From Hirudinaria manillensis (Eukaryota > Annelida > Clitellata > Hirudinida > Hirudinidae), in NCBI GenBank assembly GCA_034509925.1, contig CM067531.1, positions 6,467,319 to 6,531,318 of the forward strand: 64,000 nucleotides of DNA. Direction: 5' to 3'. Position numbers and translations under genes: made by a program. The notes under the pieces were generated by a model. It saw only the letters and a list, made by a program, of their open reading frames with translations, made no database searches and was not told where the DNA came from. Below are positions 1 to 11,640 of this stretch, piece after piece; position 1 is the first letter of the stretch; the number at the start of each line of letters is the position of its first letter.

Positions 1-726
1 TCAGTGTTCGATGTCAGCTTTCATTTCATAGGCGATTTCGCATGGAATTTATTTTATTTTTGCATCTGAATGGCATTGAATTTGAATTATTTCCAATTCT
101 TCCCAGTTGAAAAAAAAACTGTTTGTAATAACGTTTTATTCGTGGAAGTCGCGAGTCGGTGGATTAGAAGAAATGGATTGAATACTGAAATTGTACGAGA
201 AATTCTATGATGAAAATATTTTCAGGAAGTGCTTGGAGAGGCGATTCTCCCGAGCTCCAAGCACAGGAATGCTGCTCTTTCTACGAGTGAGTTGTTGATC
301 GTGACATTCGCTAAGTACGTTGATATCTCGCAAGCACGAATCCTGTCTCATTCCAAACATTGATTTTAGCGTATCGATCGGAAGCACCAACTTTTGAGTC
401 AATAATTGATAAAACAGAAATAAATGTTGGAAATTGAAAGCATTCATTGAGCTACAAAATAGGCATTTCAGAATTGCTGTTCATAAAGTGTCCTCCTCGA
501 CTCGTACATTTCGCATCCTTGTCGCGATGTGACGATGTGCACATTGCACACATTGAGATTGTAACTAAGACTTTTCGTCTCAGAGCTCGAAAAGCATGCA
601 ACATTGAACGCAGAAAATGAGCATCCGAATTAATTTTCAATTGCAAATATTATTACTCGCATAAGAATGAGATTGTCAACAACTGTCACACAGTTGCGAG
701 CACATTCATTCGTGGAGAGAAGAACT
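1..726. other. 5' region of stomatin gene, no clear exon
   Basis: I see no recognisable coding exon here. Stomatin-family proteins have a variable N-terminus before the membrane hairpin, so upstream exons or the 5' UTR may lie here or beyond the window edge. Short open frames on both strands lack family similarity and splice support. Confidence 0.4.
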
Positions 727-1253
727 TCTGCGGTTCTGTCCTGACCGTGTTAAGCTGGCTTCTAATTTTCCTCACTATGCCTCTATCGTTGTGTCTGTGC
801 CTCAAGGTTTGCCATAGACTTATGGAGCATCTCGAGATAATGAACGTCGTCCTTCTATTTGAACAGGTAGTCCAAGAATACGAAAGGGCTGTCATATTCA
901 GACTCGGAAGACTTTTACAGCATGGTGCAAAAGGACCTGGTAATGAATGGATTGATTAAAAGCTCAAAAAGTACCGTTCGTGTCCATTTTTAATCTCTTC
1001 GGCAGGATTATTCTTTGTCATTCCATGTACAGATTCCTATACAAAAGTTGATCTGAGGACAGTTTCATTCGATGTACCGCCACAAGAAGTTTGCAGTTTC
1101 ATTTATTTTCATAGCAAAATGTCGACTTCGTGTATTAACATGAAGATTAAAGGTTAAAATTGGAATCCATTACAATTGAACGCGCAAATATTGCTTGTTA
1201 ATGAATCGGAATTAGTACCTAAACGTTTATGGTGTGGAAACAGGTAAGCAAAT

Positions 1254-1303
<50 letters not shown>

Positions 1304-3128
1304 TGTCGTCATCGTCGTCGTCATCGTCAGCATCATCATTATTAATAGTAGCACTATTGTTATTTCTTCTGACCGAGCAATCAAATGATCCAAGGTCAAA
1401 CAATGAACTGAAATGTTACTTCCTAATATAATATGTATGTCCAACTCTGGGTATTGAGAAATGAAAAATTAATCAATCAGTCGATCAATCAATCAATCAA
1501 TCAATTAAACAAATTAAAAACTAAATTGATTCAAGCAAAAATATAATTCAGTCATTTCAGTTCAAGAGATTTTCTGTTTTAACTAATATTATGTATAGAA
1601 CCATTGTTGTCCCTTTCATTGCTTCATCCTCTCTGGTTCTTTCTTCTTTTAGTTTGTTTGAAATACTTCTGGCAAAGCTGCATACGTTCCTTATTTGAGA
1701 GGTTTTGATTTGGGATTTTTGATTTAAATACTTTAAATACTTAATGAGTATTACACCTTTTCAATTTGTAATGTCGTCCAAAATCGAGCTTCTAGTAATT
1801 AAGTTCTTATATTTAACGAGCAATGGTCTTGGTTTTGGAGAATCAACATATTTACCGATCGTAAACATTTTCACAATTTCTTCATCTATTGTATAGCTTA
1901 CTACATCTTTCAGAAGTCTTATCAAATTTTCTTTATTTTTGAGCGGAGGGGCAGCTTCGAAGTTGGGAAGGCAAATTTAGCTAGGGGCAAATTTTACAAA
2001 TATGGTTAAAGATCTTTTTTTTTTGCTTTTCATTAAAAACAAACCCACTGACTTATGGGGCATAGTTGACGGGGGTAGGGTCAGGCTACGCTGATGAGTT
2101 TGCGACATCTGCCATGTTATGTGATGCTGCACAAAAAATTCAAATTGTGAATCAGATTACGTTCAGGAAAACATACTTTTAATGTTTCCTGAATAAACGC
2201 ATTTTACGAGTTTGAATTTCATTGTCACGATCGTGACATTGAGGCAAACGATGGATATTCTAAGTCAATGACTTTACGATATCTTTAATCTTTACTAGCA
2301 ATTTTCCTGGAAAATGTTTAAATCTAAAAAAATGTCGTTCTTTTTGAAGATTTTATCGAAAGACAGCGTGACAGTAGCAGTCGATGCGGTTGTTTACTAC
2401 AGAGTTTCAAATGCCACGGTGAGCGTTACTAACGTGGAAGATGTCAACAGGTCAACAAGATTGCTGGCACAAACGACACTCAGAAATGTACTGGGCACAA
2501 AAAATTTGAGCGAAATTCTGTCGGACAGAGAAAACATAAGTCATTTCATGCAGGTTATAGGAAATTTTGATCGGCTCAAAATCAAAGACTAATTTTTGAC
2601 TGTCAATGTTTTTCTATAAACTTACCAAATAAATAAAAAACATTATAATGTTTAGGCCTGCCTTGACGAAGCGACAGAACACTGGGGAGTAAAAGTAGAA
2701 AGAGTGGAAATGTTTGTAACATTTTGGCGAGTTAAGTTCGAAGTTTGTCTAATCGAGATTTGTCGACAGGAAGGATGTTCGCCTCCCTGTTCAACTCCAA
2801 CGTGCCATGGCAGCCGAAGCAGAAGCAACGAGGGAAGCGAGGGCAAAAGTTGGTAAAAATAATTAATAAATCAAACTAATTTCCGAATTACTTGTCAATT
2901 TAATCAGAATTACTTATCATTTCAGTAAGAATTAATAATCATTTCAGGTTATTGCTGCTGAGGGAGAACAAAAGGCTGCCCGGGCCTTGAAGCAGGCAGC
3001 CGAAATCATAGACGAATCTCGATCTGCCCTTCAGCTCAGATATCTTCAAACTCTTGGGCAAATCGCGTCCGAAAAGAACTCAACTATCATTTTCCCTATG
3101 CCCATTGAACTCATCAAACCATTCAATG
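727..3128 (+). CDS. Stomatin / MEC-2-like SPFH (band 7) membrane protein
   Basis: Stomatins are monotopic membrane scaffolds that bind cholesterol, oligomerise through the SPFH domain and modulate ion channels such as the MEC-4/MEC-10 touch channel. Six exons can be joined by GT-AG introns: an exon ending at 806, then 867-939, 1006-1088, 2350-2553, 2656-2711, 2770-2848 and 2948-3128. In order they give the hydrophobic hairpin ([18 protein letters not shown]), the [16 protein letters not shown] motif, [36 protein letters not shown], the WGVKVERVE segment, [20 protein letters not shown], and the C-terminal [12 protein letters not shown] / LQLRYLQTL / EKNSTIIFP block. All are diagnostic of stomatin/MEC-2 rather than SLP-2 or prohibitin. 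The N-terminal start is not resolved; the open frame can be read back to about 700. A further 3' exon may begin at 3193 after a TTCTAG acceptor. Intron 3 is the longest (1.26 kb) and carries a TCA microsatellite. Confidence 0.92.
1254..1345. repeat. TCA/TCG trinucleotide microsatellite in stomatin intron
   Basis: About fifteen uninterrupted TCA units grade into TCG/TCA mixtures. On the minus strand this reads as poly-Met/Thr and on the plus strand as poly-Ser, which produces spurious open frames. It lies inside the intron between the exons ending at 1088 and starting at 2350. Confidence 0.95.
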
Positions 3129-3192
3129 GTAAATTCATCAAATATTGTTGAGTGCAGAACCGTATTTTCATCCAGATAGATATTCATTCTAG

Positions 3193-5290
3193 GTACCACT
3201 CACCCACTCATCCGCACCTCTGCGTATCATAGACAAATTAATTTAAAAGATTTTATATGGCAAATATTTAACAGTTTTATTTTTTACTTTTTTGAGTCTC
3301 TTGCGAAAACTAAATCTCTTTCTTTTGCCTTTTGTTTGAGCCTTTTCTTTCCTCATCGCCTCTTGAAAATTGATTAGTAAGGACATCTTAGAGTTGGAAC
3401 TACTAACATGCTTCATTGGTAATGCATCTTTATCCCAATCGGTCATTCACACACTAGAGGCTCGGGCTTCACTTTTATCTTATTAAGCATGAAAGTTAAA
3501 TTTACCCAATGTTAACATGGTAGCTGATGCAATATTTCAAAGGAAATTATTGACAGAATGAAGAATTCAAGATGAAAGTGGCTGGATTGGACAGGCTCCT
3601 GGCCAATCGCAACGCATAAATTATCTTGTATGAATATTTATCAGCTCTGCTTATATGAGATATAACCGAACGTTCGGTTAAGGCGCCTAACACTGACGCT
3701 CATGAGATACCATAAAGGGTGTTGGTTGATATAGACAGCAGGACGGTGGCCATGGAAGTCGGAATCCGCTAAAGAGAGTATAACAACTCACCTGCCGAAT
3801 CAACTAGCCCTGAAAATGGATGGCAGATATATGATTGCCACTTACAATTGACATGCGACTTTAACTCCCCTACTAACCACTTGTAAAAAGTGCTTGTTAT
3901 AACAGTCTGCGTCTTATATTCATAAGTCTGCATATTAATTGCGCAAAAATGCGACGAGCCAAGTACTATGAAAGAATCAATCTCTATAATAATATTAAAC
4001 AATTAACGCTGATATTAATAACAATGCATTATATTTTTTAATAACATCAGGTGAGAAGAACGGAGAGTGTGAGGGGAGAATTGAAAGTGAACCACACAAC
4101 CGCCTTCTTCACCTCGACTTGACACATCTCGATAGACTTCTTTTCTGATATGGGGATCTTTTTAAATCAATAAGTTTTTCATCTACTTAGAAGTGTCTAA
4201 TTCTACTTTTCTGTCCTATTTGATTTCTTAAATTAGATAGATTTTTTTCGGAATATGATTGATCTATCTCAGTCTTCAACTGCAAATTCATTCGCAGACG
4301 ATCAATCGTCATTCATGAATTACGTGGTTGACGTGGTGAATTTAACAGTCGGCTTAAAAATATTTTTTCGAGCGTCTCTATGCCGAAGATCACGTTTGGT
4401 ATAAAAAGAAAAATTCGACAGAGACATCTATCGAATAGCCGGAGACTAAGGAAAGTTACAGAAACATTTCAATCCTCCATTGAATAGCTGAGAATCCCTG
4501 AGAACCGACTCACAAATATTTTGATATTTTTATTTTCTTTATAGTCTTTTTTTTTTACTACATTAGTCCATTATGCCGCACTGTGATCCAAGCACGTCTG
4601 AAAAATCTTGTCGATTTTCGATTCTCTCTACGTTCGGGATCTCATGGAAACTGCAAAAACTGATTGTCAGCTGCATCTTATGACGCAGGAGTTCTTGGTT
4701 CACCTGATCAAGATTTTGATTGTGGAAAGGAAATATTCGACATCGGCATAGACTTTCTATCAGCTACTAAAAGTGTGGAAATTTGACAACTATTAAGTTG
4801 TATTTAACATCCTTTCCTCTTAGGCAGATGATGTAATTCTTAGTATTTCTTCAGATGAAACACCCACCAATACGAAGAGTTTAGTAAATTCTCAGATCCA
4901 ACTTTTAAGACGATCATCAACAAGAGCTTACAAAAACAAAGATGTATAGATGGGGTACTTGTACTAATACTTGGTATATGAGTACCTGGAAGGAGATGAA
5001 ATTGGACTACATAAGGAAATTGTTTTTGTCTATGAATAACAGATGTTTCGATATAATAGAAAACAAGGAAATATAATTTCAAATTGAATTACTTTTTGTG
5101 TCCAAAAAATAAATTTCTGACCTTATTATTGACTTTCATCGCCAAATTCCTATCATTTTAGGCCACAAAAAAAGCGTTTACGTTATTTCTTAATTAGTGT
5201 GAAATTAATACTCAATGAAATTTTTATACATAAATTTATAAACAATTTTTACATAACATTCTAAAATTTGAGTAATTTTCGTGAAATATA
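3193..5290. other. Intergenic stretch downstream of stomatin
   Basis: Possible last stomatin exon or 3' UTR at the start, then AT-rich sequence with no family I recognise. Short open frames (such as 3243-3446, 3769-4002 and 4840-5082 on the minus strand) have low-complexity or random-looking translations and no splice context that would support coding. Confidence 0.4.
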
Positions 5291-5292
5291 AC

Positions 5293-5409
5293 ATGAGTTA
5301 TCATAAAAAAAATCACTTTTTCCTATCTATATTGGGCGGACTGTATACTTGGGCATCCGTTACGTATTACCAAGCCGTTAAAAAGCAGGTCAATTTGATC
5401 AAAAACTAA
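5293..5409 (+). CDS. Possible small membrane-protein exon (38 aa), unknown
   Basis: An ATG at 5293 opens a frame of 38 codons with one hydrophobic segment (FFLSILGGLYTWASVTYY), preceded by basic and histidine residues and followed by a Lys/Gln-rich tail. A GT donor-like CAG|GTCAAT falls near 5388, so this could instead be the first exon of a small mitochondrial-type single-pass protein. No downstream exon was found before the LINE remnant at 5.5 kb. I do not recognise the family; it may be chance. Confidence 0.2.
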   Translation: MSYHKKNHFFLSILGGLYTWASVTYYQAVKKQVNLIKN

Positions 5410-5499
5410 AGATAATGCTTGCAAATGACATAATCGAATAATTCAATTTTGGCACGACGACAATGGCCTACATTTCGTAAACAAATAACTTAATGGATT

Positions 5500-7240
5500 T
5501 TCCGAGGAGCCTGTGAAGAGCCTAAGAAAGATGTTGCCAACTCGCTAACCGACAAGAGCATGAAGAACGCCATAATCACTCAAACCAGTAAGGGTCTGCA
5601 AGCAATCGAGGCGGATCCGCTCCAGGGTCGATTCAAAGTGTGGCTGTTTTAGTTTGTGTTTCTGCCTAGACTCCTTTGGCCGTTAACCATCTATGATATT
5701 GGTCTATCAGAGGTCGAAGAGCTGGAGAGGAAAATCAACCGACACACCAGGACATGGCTGGGTTTCCAGCATTGTCGTCAGTTTCCCTCTTTACTATGAA
5801 CGCGAGCCTTAGACTGCCACTTAGGTCCATCGTTGAGGAGTACAAACTCTCAAAAATCCGAACAAATGCCGTACAGTTAGCACAACAGGGTAAGTGGACA
5901 ACTTGGGAAGATATGATCCAGCGATCCCTTACCTGGAGCGACTTATGGAAGACGTCCCCGCTCCGGCTGGCCTTTGCGATAAGATCGGTTTATACCTTCC
6001 AAGGATAATCTAATGAGGTGGGGTTTAATAGAAGACGCCAAATGAGGACTCCGTGGCGGAACCGAGACATTGCATCATGTGCTCAACAACTGCAAATACG
6101 CCCTTGCCCGAGGTCGGTATACGGTATACAACCAGGTCCTACAAGAAGTGTTCGAAGCAAACTCTCGCGCAATCTCCAAGGCTTTGTCTGTTGATACTGA
6201 TGATTCTCAGTGGTTGGTTGTGGATGCAGATACTGATGAAGATTTACTTCCTGCGCGATAGCTTCGCAGAAAGCGGTGCCAAACGCCAAGGCAAACGACT
6301 GGACAGTTGCCGCCGATTTAGAAGGGATGAGGTGCTATCCCCAGGTGCTAAGTGAAAGTGGCAAGAGGCTGGATATGGTGCTCATGTCGCCGTCGTCAGA
6401 TGTCGTCATTGTGCCGAAAGCGGAAAAGTATGCAGATGTGGCGCTGGACCTGGACGCGAAAGGGTTCAGAACTAACCTCTTTCCAATAGAAGTTGGCGCA
6501 AGTGGCGTGGTCGGCAAGTCGATTTACGCATTCCTTTTAAAACAGGCCTATTTAGCCGAGATAGAACGAAGGCGATGACAAGGATGTCAGAAGAGGCGGA
6601 GGCAGCATCGTTCTGGATCTTGCAAATGAGAGGCAAGGAAACGTCTTTGGAAGGCACAGTGAAAGGACCGGAGAATGTCGCCAATCTCCGGTCAGAACAG
6701 AACCACCGAGGCAATTCATCTCCCGAGAGGTGCGGACCCGGTGACAGATTTCTATTACCGTGCGCCGCTCTAAAGAAAATTTAGCGTCCAAGATGATGCT
6801 ATTTGGCGGCAGGGATGACGGTAAGAAGGCCACCGAGAGCCATAAGAGCAAGGTGGCTTCGCTTCAGTAAAGGAGTGAAGCGACGAAAGAAGCCAATGAG
6901 AACTTTTAGTAGTCGCTCTAGTCTGGCAAGTGACGGCATAAAGAGGCCAAAGAGAGCCTTCCACAGCCGAAAGTACGGGAGTCCACGCACGGAAAACCGA
7001 CAGGGACATCCGGCTGATGCAGCCCATCCCTGGAGAACGTCAGGGGTTTCAACGGGCCGAAACGTTCGAAGATGGGACCTCCTCTGAGGATCCCTGCCAG
7101 AGAGCTCCGAGGAGGAGTTTCTAACATCAACCAAGATTTGGAGAGCAATTGGTTTGGAAATGCCAGAGACAGAAGCGCTGGAAGTCGGATGAGAAGAATA
7201 ACTGTTGAATGAATGATTTTTTTTTAATAAACCACTTATA
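5500..7240 (+). mobile_element. Degenerate LINE 3' half, R2/NeSL-like C-terminal region
   Basis: Fragments in shifting frames give the C-terminal part of a site-specific-type non-LTR retrotransposon. There is a thumb/linker segment (frames about 5510-5750 and 5750-6010, with FLPRLLWPLTIYDIG and then LPLRSIVEEYKLSKIR), a zinc-knuckle region near 6040-6130 (GTETLHHVLNNCKYALARGRY), and an endonuclease-like region at 6276-6578 (DWTVAADLEGMRCYPQVLSE through LFPIEVGASGVVGKS). The knuckle and the IEVG block resemble R2/NeSL clade proteins with a restriction-like endonuclease. An in-frame stop follows KVWLF and several frameshifts break the reading, so it is dead. The 3' untranslated part runs through GC-richer DNA to a T-rich tail near 7220. 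Related 3' tails recur at about 43.5-43.9 and 54.0-54.4 kb. Confidence 0.75.
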
Positions 7241-7249
7241 CATCAGTTC

Positions 7250-7886
7250 ATTCATTCTAGTTCATTAGTTGCGGGCAGGTTTGATGCGGTTGACCCGTGA
7301 TTAGTGGTGCCCAGATATGGATGGGCAACCCGTGTATAATGGCTGGGGGTGGGCTGGGCAGCCCGAACGGGTCCGGGGCGGACCCCTCCGAGTGTGTTAG
7401 CTCAGGCCCACACAAAGTCCCTGAATGAAAAATATATTTATTTTAATATACAAAAATTCGTGTGTCATTGCACGCATTTTAAAGACAATTTCAAAACAAT
7501 ACGAAAACATGAAGAAAAATTCCAATCAAACACTTTTTATCCAGTCCCTTTGGAATTGACGATATGGTAATGAACTATATTATTCACTATTTTTTAATGT
7601 TGGAGATTGTTACCATCACAAAAATAAATTAAAAAGAATGTAGAATGGGTCAAGATGAGAATCGTATGCAAGCGTAAACTTTTTTTACCAAATATTAAAT
7701 TCATATATTTGCCTTGATTCAGTCAGAGATTTATTTACAAAAATGAAATGTGTATTATTTTTTAAAGTTATATATTAATATTTCTTATAAAATATTTGGT
7801 GAAATTTCAAGATTTCTTAATATTCAGATATTACAGTGTTCAAACTAGCATCGAACTTTTATTATCGGTGAAGTCTAAAAGTAGAC
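7250..7886. other. Intergenic, GC-rich patch then AT-rich leader
   Basis: The interval begins with a short GC-rich patch (about 7270-7420) of unknown origin, then AT-rich DNA. The MRPS7 promoter should lie just before 7887. No gene seen. Confidence 0.4.
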
Positions 7887-9109
7887 ATGAACATAGGTTC
7901 GCTCGCTAAGGCCAGAAACACGCTGTGTATTTGGTTGGATATATTTGTTGATAACCATTTTGGATTAATATAACAATAGTAACCTTATCCCTATCGTCGA
8001 ATTTATTTCAGGTACCAGCAAGTAAGGAATAGCAGATACTCTGTGAAACATGTCGAACCCACATTTAAGAAAGAAGACCTTGAACAAGAGTTAGATGAAG
8101 ATGATCTACGAAGATATAGCCCCATTAAAGCAGCTACTAATGAACAAACTTCGTTTGCTACATACGACGATCTTGCTGCGTTAGTTCGAAAATATTGCAC
8201 AATTATGTTTAACGATGGCTGGTTAAAACACCATACTTTTTAGGAAGTTTATTAGAATTCTCATGAAAGAGGGCAACAAAGAAATTGCAAGATTCGTATT
8301 GCACAAGGTATTGGATGCTTTGTAAATGAAGTATTTCATGCTTCTCAATTTATGAAAATTGGTTTAAGACAATGGTCAAACTCTGCCTATACATTTTCTA
8401 AATGATCGACAGGCTTTGGAAAATGTGAAACATATTCAAATTGCAAAGTACAATCAGGCTACTGATTTTGAAAAAGAGTCTATTGAACTGGATCCATTGA
8501 AAGTATTTGAAAAAGCTGTCGAGAATTGTAAACCTCTTCTAAAGCTTCACAAAATAGTCAGAGGAGGCGTGCTTTATCAGGTTATTTCATTTCATTGTAG
8601 TTTTCTGCTTAAATACTAGGACATCAATCTATTGCTTGCAAATGGCTTTGTGGTCCTTGTTCATGTTACATTGTGGATTTAATCATTTCCATAACTTGTA
8701 ATTTATGTTAAATAAGGTTTGCAAAATATTTTTTAGAGTATTTATAAAGAAATAATATATTCAGGAGGTCTTCTTAATCATTTTCATTTACTTCAATACA
8801 ATGTTTTAAAACTTTCTTATTCTAGGTTCCATCACCTCTGACTACAAATTCAAGATTATTTTTTTCTTTGAAATGGATAATTGAATCAGCAAATGAGAAA
8901 GACAAAACTGTTAGGCTCTGGGATAAATTATCTCAAGAAATTCTCGATGCATCAAATAATGAGGTTTTTAATTTCTTAGTTTTTCAGCTGATAATCTGAT
9001 TTTTAATGCATCACTTTTCCACAACTCGTAGGGCAAAAGTATTAAGAAAAAACAAGAACTGCACAGACTTTGTGAAGCAAACAGAGCATATGCCCATTTC
9101 CGATGGTGA
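7887..9109 (+). CDS. MRPS7: Mitochondrial small ribosomal subunit protein uS7m
   Basis: uS7m binds the 3' major domain of mitochondrial 12S rRNA and helps nucleate assembly of the small-subunit head. Exon 1 (7887-7924) encodes a short basic leader (MNIGSLAKARNTL) suited to mitochondrial import and splices in frame to 8012. Later exons are 8244-8307, 8413-8580, 8826-8963 and 9032-9109. Recognisable blocks are the linker SPIKAATNEQTSF, EGNKEIARFVLHKALENVK, DPLKVFEKAVENCKPLLKL, GGVLYQVPSPL, and the C-terminal LHRLCEANRAYAHFRW stop; human MRPS7 ends similarly. The exon 2/3 junction is awkward: the only GT-AG intron that keeps frame is about 34-37 nt (from near 8210 to 8243), leaving a few extra residues relative to vertebrate proteins. 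The other junctions are clean. Confidence 0.9.
8207..8243 (+). other. Candidate ultra-short intron in MRPS7
   Basis: The conserved KFIRILMKEG block begins right after TTTTTAG at 8243, while the preceding frame runs to a stop there. A GT at about 8207 gives an intron under 40 nt that keeps the frame. This is inferred from splice signals and homology only. Confidence 0.4.
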
Positions 9110-10650
9110 ACTGGCGAACAACTGAGATTAAAAGTGTTTCATAAATTTGTAGAACTTGCTTTATCTCTATTTTAATGCTTACCACTTTTGATGCTTTATA
9201 GCATTTTGAATTCACTCAGATTTGAAGTGGGCAAATTATCTCAGAAGCCCTGATCCCACATATTCCTGATAATCTTATTTGATTCTCACTCTGAATTAGA
9301 TGAAATACTTAACAATGCAGTGATCTCGAAAATGGAGTTATAAATTTTAGTGTTTAACTCATGACAACAAGTTGCTATTGGGGAAGTTGCATCTTGTCCC
9401 TTGTTGATACAGATACCCATCGGTCTCTCCGATGGGCCATAAAGTTTGTTCCCAGTGGGCCCCTTTTAAAAAGTTAAAGCTAATATGTCTGTGGTTTAAC
9501 TGACTGGTCACGGCAACGTAACCAAAATGTTTAACTTCTTTCAACATGAAACGTACTCAATGCAGTCAAATTCCTTTTTGGCTCATTAATGAACTGACAC
9601 ATGTTGAAATTAGGATGGACAGCAGCTGCTAATTGATCATCTATCTTGTTTGGCATTTCTCCAAATCTTTATTTATGCCTTCCTTCAGTGCAATAAGCAA
9701 TGTATGATTCCACCAGTGTCATCAAGGAATAGGTGAGAGAATAGTGGAGACTGGGTCTATTCGCACCACTTTTCACATTGCGCCGTTGCACGTTTTTATT
9801 CTAAAGTAGACCATGTATTACCATTGTAGACCAACTTAGTATATTGGCTCAAAATCGGGTTTTAATAAGAATGCAATAGCTCAAAGAGTGGTCTTTCAAA
9901 TGTTTATCAGATAAAGATAATTTCGCAAATAAAATATTGATGATACTATCACCCAGATACCAATACTTCGACAATAACAATCTTGCTTAAAATACTAGCC
10001 AACTGAAATAAATGTGAGCTGACACAGAGGAAGCTGACTTATGGTTATGGTTAGCTTGTTTCCAAAAAACTTTCGCCTCTTAGGGATAATGTATAATTTT
10101 TTGAGTTCAACTAAAATGGAAGAAAATCAAGATCTGACCCAGAGCGAAAAGCTCTGAATTGTATTTTATAAATGTGGATCAGTAGCAAGTTTACAATTCA
10201 TGACTACATTCAATTACCAACACTTAATTTTAAAAAAAATTACAGCGAAAATTGATTTAACGTAGAGAGTAAAATCATAAGTCGTCCATCGCTAAGTAAA
10301 CAAAGTATCCATCGAGAAGGTTTGGTTTTGATTCGGCTTTTATTCGTTGTAGTTGATGACGTGTGTATTGTCGATTCTATTAATGTATCTGTAAGTTTGA
10401 CCTCTTTGGAGGGCTATAACAAAGTTTAGAAAAGTTTGGCTAAATACTTAGAAATATCGCTATCCATAAGGAAGGAATGACCAGTTATGGTTTGGTACGA
10501 ATTCTCAAACAGCTGGGAAATGTAAAACGAGCGAGCACTAAGATATTTTAGGGCCTTTAGATTTTACAAGCTTGTGACGTTCAATGAACATTATCTCGCT
10601 TATTTGCTGATAATCAGACAATCTTTTTCGATGGTTAGATGCAAAGGATT
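9110..10650. other. Intergenic between MRPS7 and RNF146
   Basis: AT-rich sequence with no supported coding frame, RNA gene or recognisable mobile element. The 62-codon minus-strand frame at 9359-9547 shows no similarity to anything I know. Confidence 0.4.
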
Positions 10651-10750
10651 TATATTCAATTTAGAGCCATACGAGAATGAGTGGAGCAGAGGGCCTCAGC
10701 AAAACGGATGAGCAAGACAAAAGTATGTTCCACAGTACTGTCATTTGGTT

Positions 10751-11484
10751 ATGCAAAGCAGAAATCATTTAAGTTTGCATTCTTCAGAATTACTGGAATG
10801 TCCAGTCTGCCTACAAACATGTCTTCAACCAATCTCTCTTCCATGTTCTCACATATTCTGTTTTATTTGTGCTAAGGGCATAGCAAGTCACAGTAAAAAA
10901 TGTGCTCTTTGCAGAAAAAAAATACCTGAAGGTTACTTAAACAGCCCAGTTGTAATTGAGGACCAAACACCTCAAATTGCAATTGAAGGTAATGTTTCTA
11001 AATTATATTTTGCATATAGTAGATTTCAAGTGGCATTGAAATTTCAGGAAAATACCAATGGTTCTATCGAGGAACAAATGGATGGTGGCAATATGATCCA
11101 CGGATAAGCAATGAAATTGAAGCAAGCTACAAGGAAGGTCAAGTGACACTAAAAGTCATGATCGCCGGATTCATGTATATTGTGGATGTTGACAAAATGA
11201 TTCAATATAGAGAAAATATCCCAAGCAGAGTGAGATGCATCAAAAGAGATCTCATTGACATACCTGATAAAAAAGGCATTGCAGGCCTCCCTTTACCAAA
11301 GTCTTTACCTAAAACATCAGATCCAAACACAGAGGCAAGAGGTCTAGTCAATGCTACTGAAACTGAGCAAAGAGAGCAAGCCAATGAAGACCAAAATGAG
11401 CTTTCAGATCATCTAGCCTCACTTTCACTAACCCAGAATGACATTTCAGAAGACAGAGATAGGAACACAAAATTGACAAATTAA
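10751..11484 (+). CDS. RNF146: RNF146 (Iduna)-type RING-WWE E3 ubiquitin ligase
   Basis: RNF146 binds poly(ADP-ribosyl)ated substrates such as axin through its WWE domain and ubiquitinates them, supporting Wnt signalling and the DNA damage response. Exon 1 carries the C3HC4 RING (LECPVCLQTC to CALCRKKIPEGYL), close to human RNF146. A GT-AG intron from about 10989 to 11047 joins it to exon 2 with the WWE core (WFYRGTNGWWQYDPRISNEI), followed by AGFMYIVDVDKMIQYR and the RNF146-specific IKRDLIDIPDKKGIAGLP. The tail is acidic and Gln-rich, shorter than in vertebrates. I chose the first in-frame ATG at 10751. An upstream ATG at 10677 is in another frame and could join only through a ~40-nt intron that does not keep frame. 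The gene converges on the JmjC gene, with about 155 nt between their stops. Confidence 0.93.
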
Positions 11485-11640
11485 AATTGACATTTAGGCA
11501 TAAATAACTTACTTTTACTATCAATGCATGGGTTGTTGGTTGCTTATTTGAAGTTGCAATTTGCATTTAAAATGTCATTACCCTTCGAAAACAGCTTGAC
11601 AAGCACGTTCAAATAGTTGTGTGATTCATTTAATCAGAAA

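Noticed and set aside
1154..1444. Met/Thr-rich minus-strand and Ser-rich plus-strand frames
   Set aside because: They are translations of a TCA/TCG microsatellite inside a stomatin intron.
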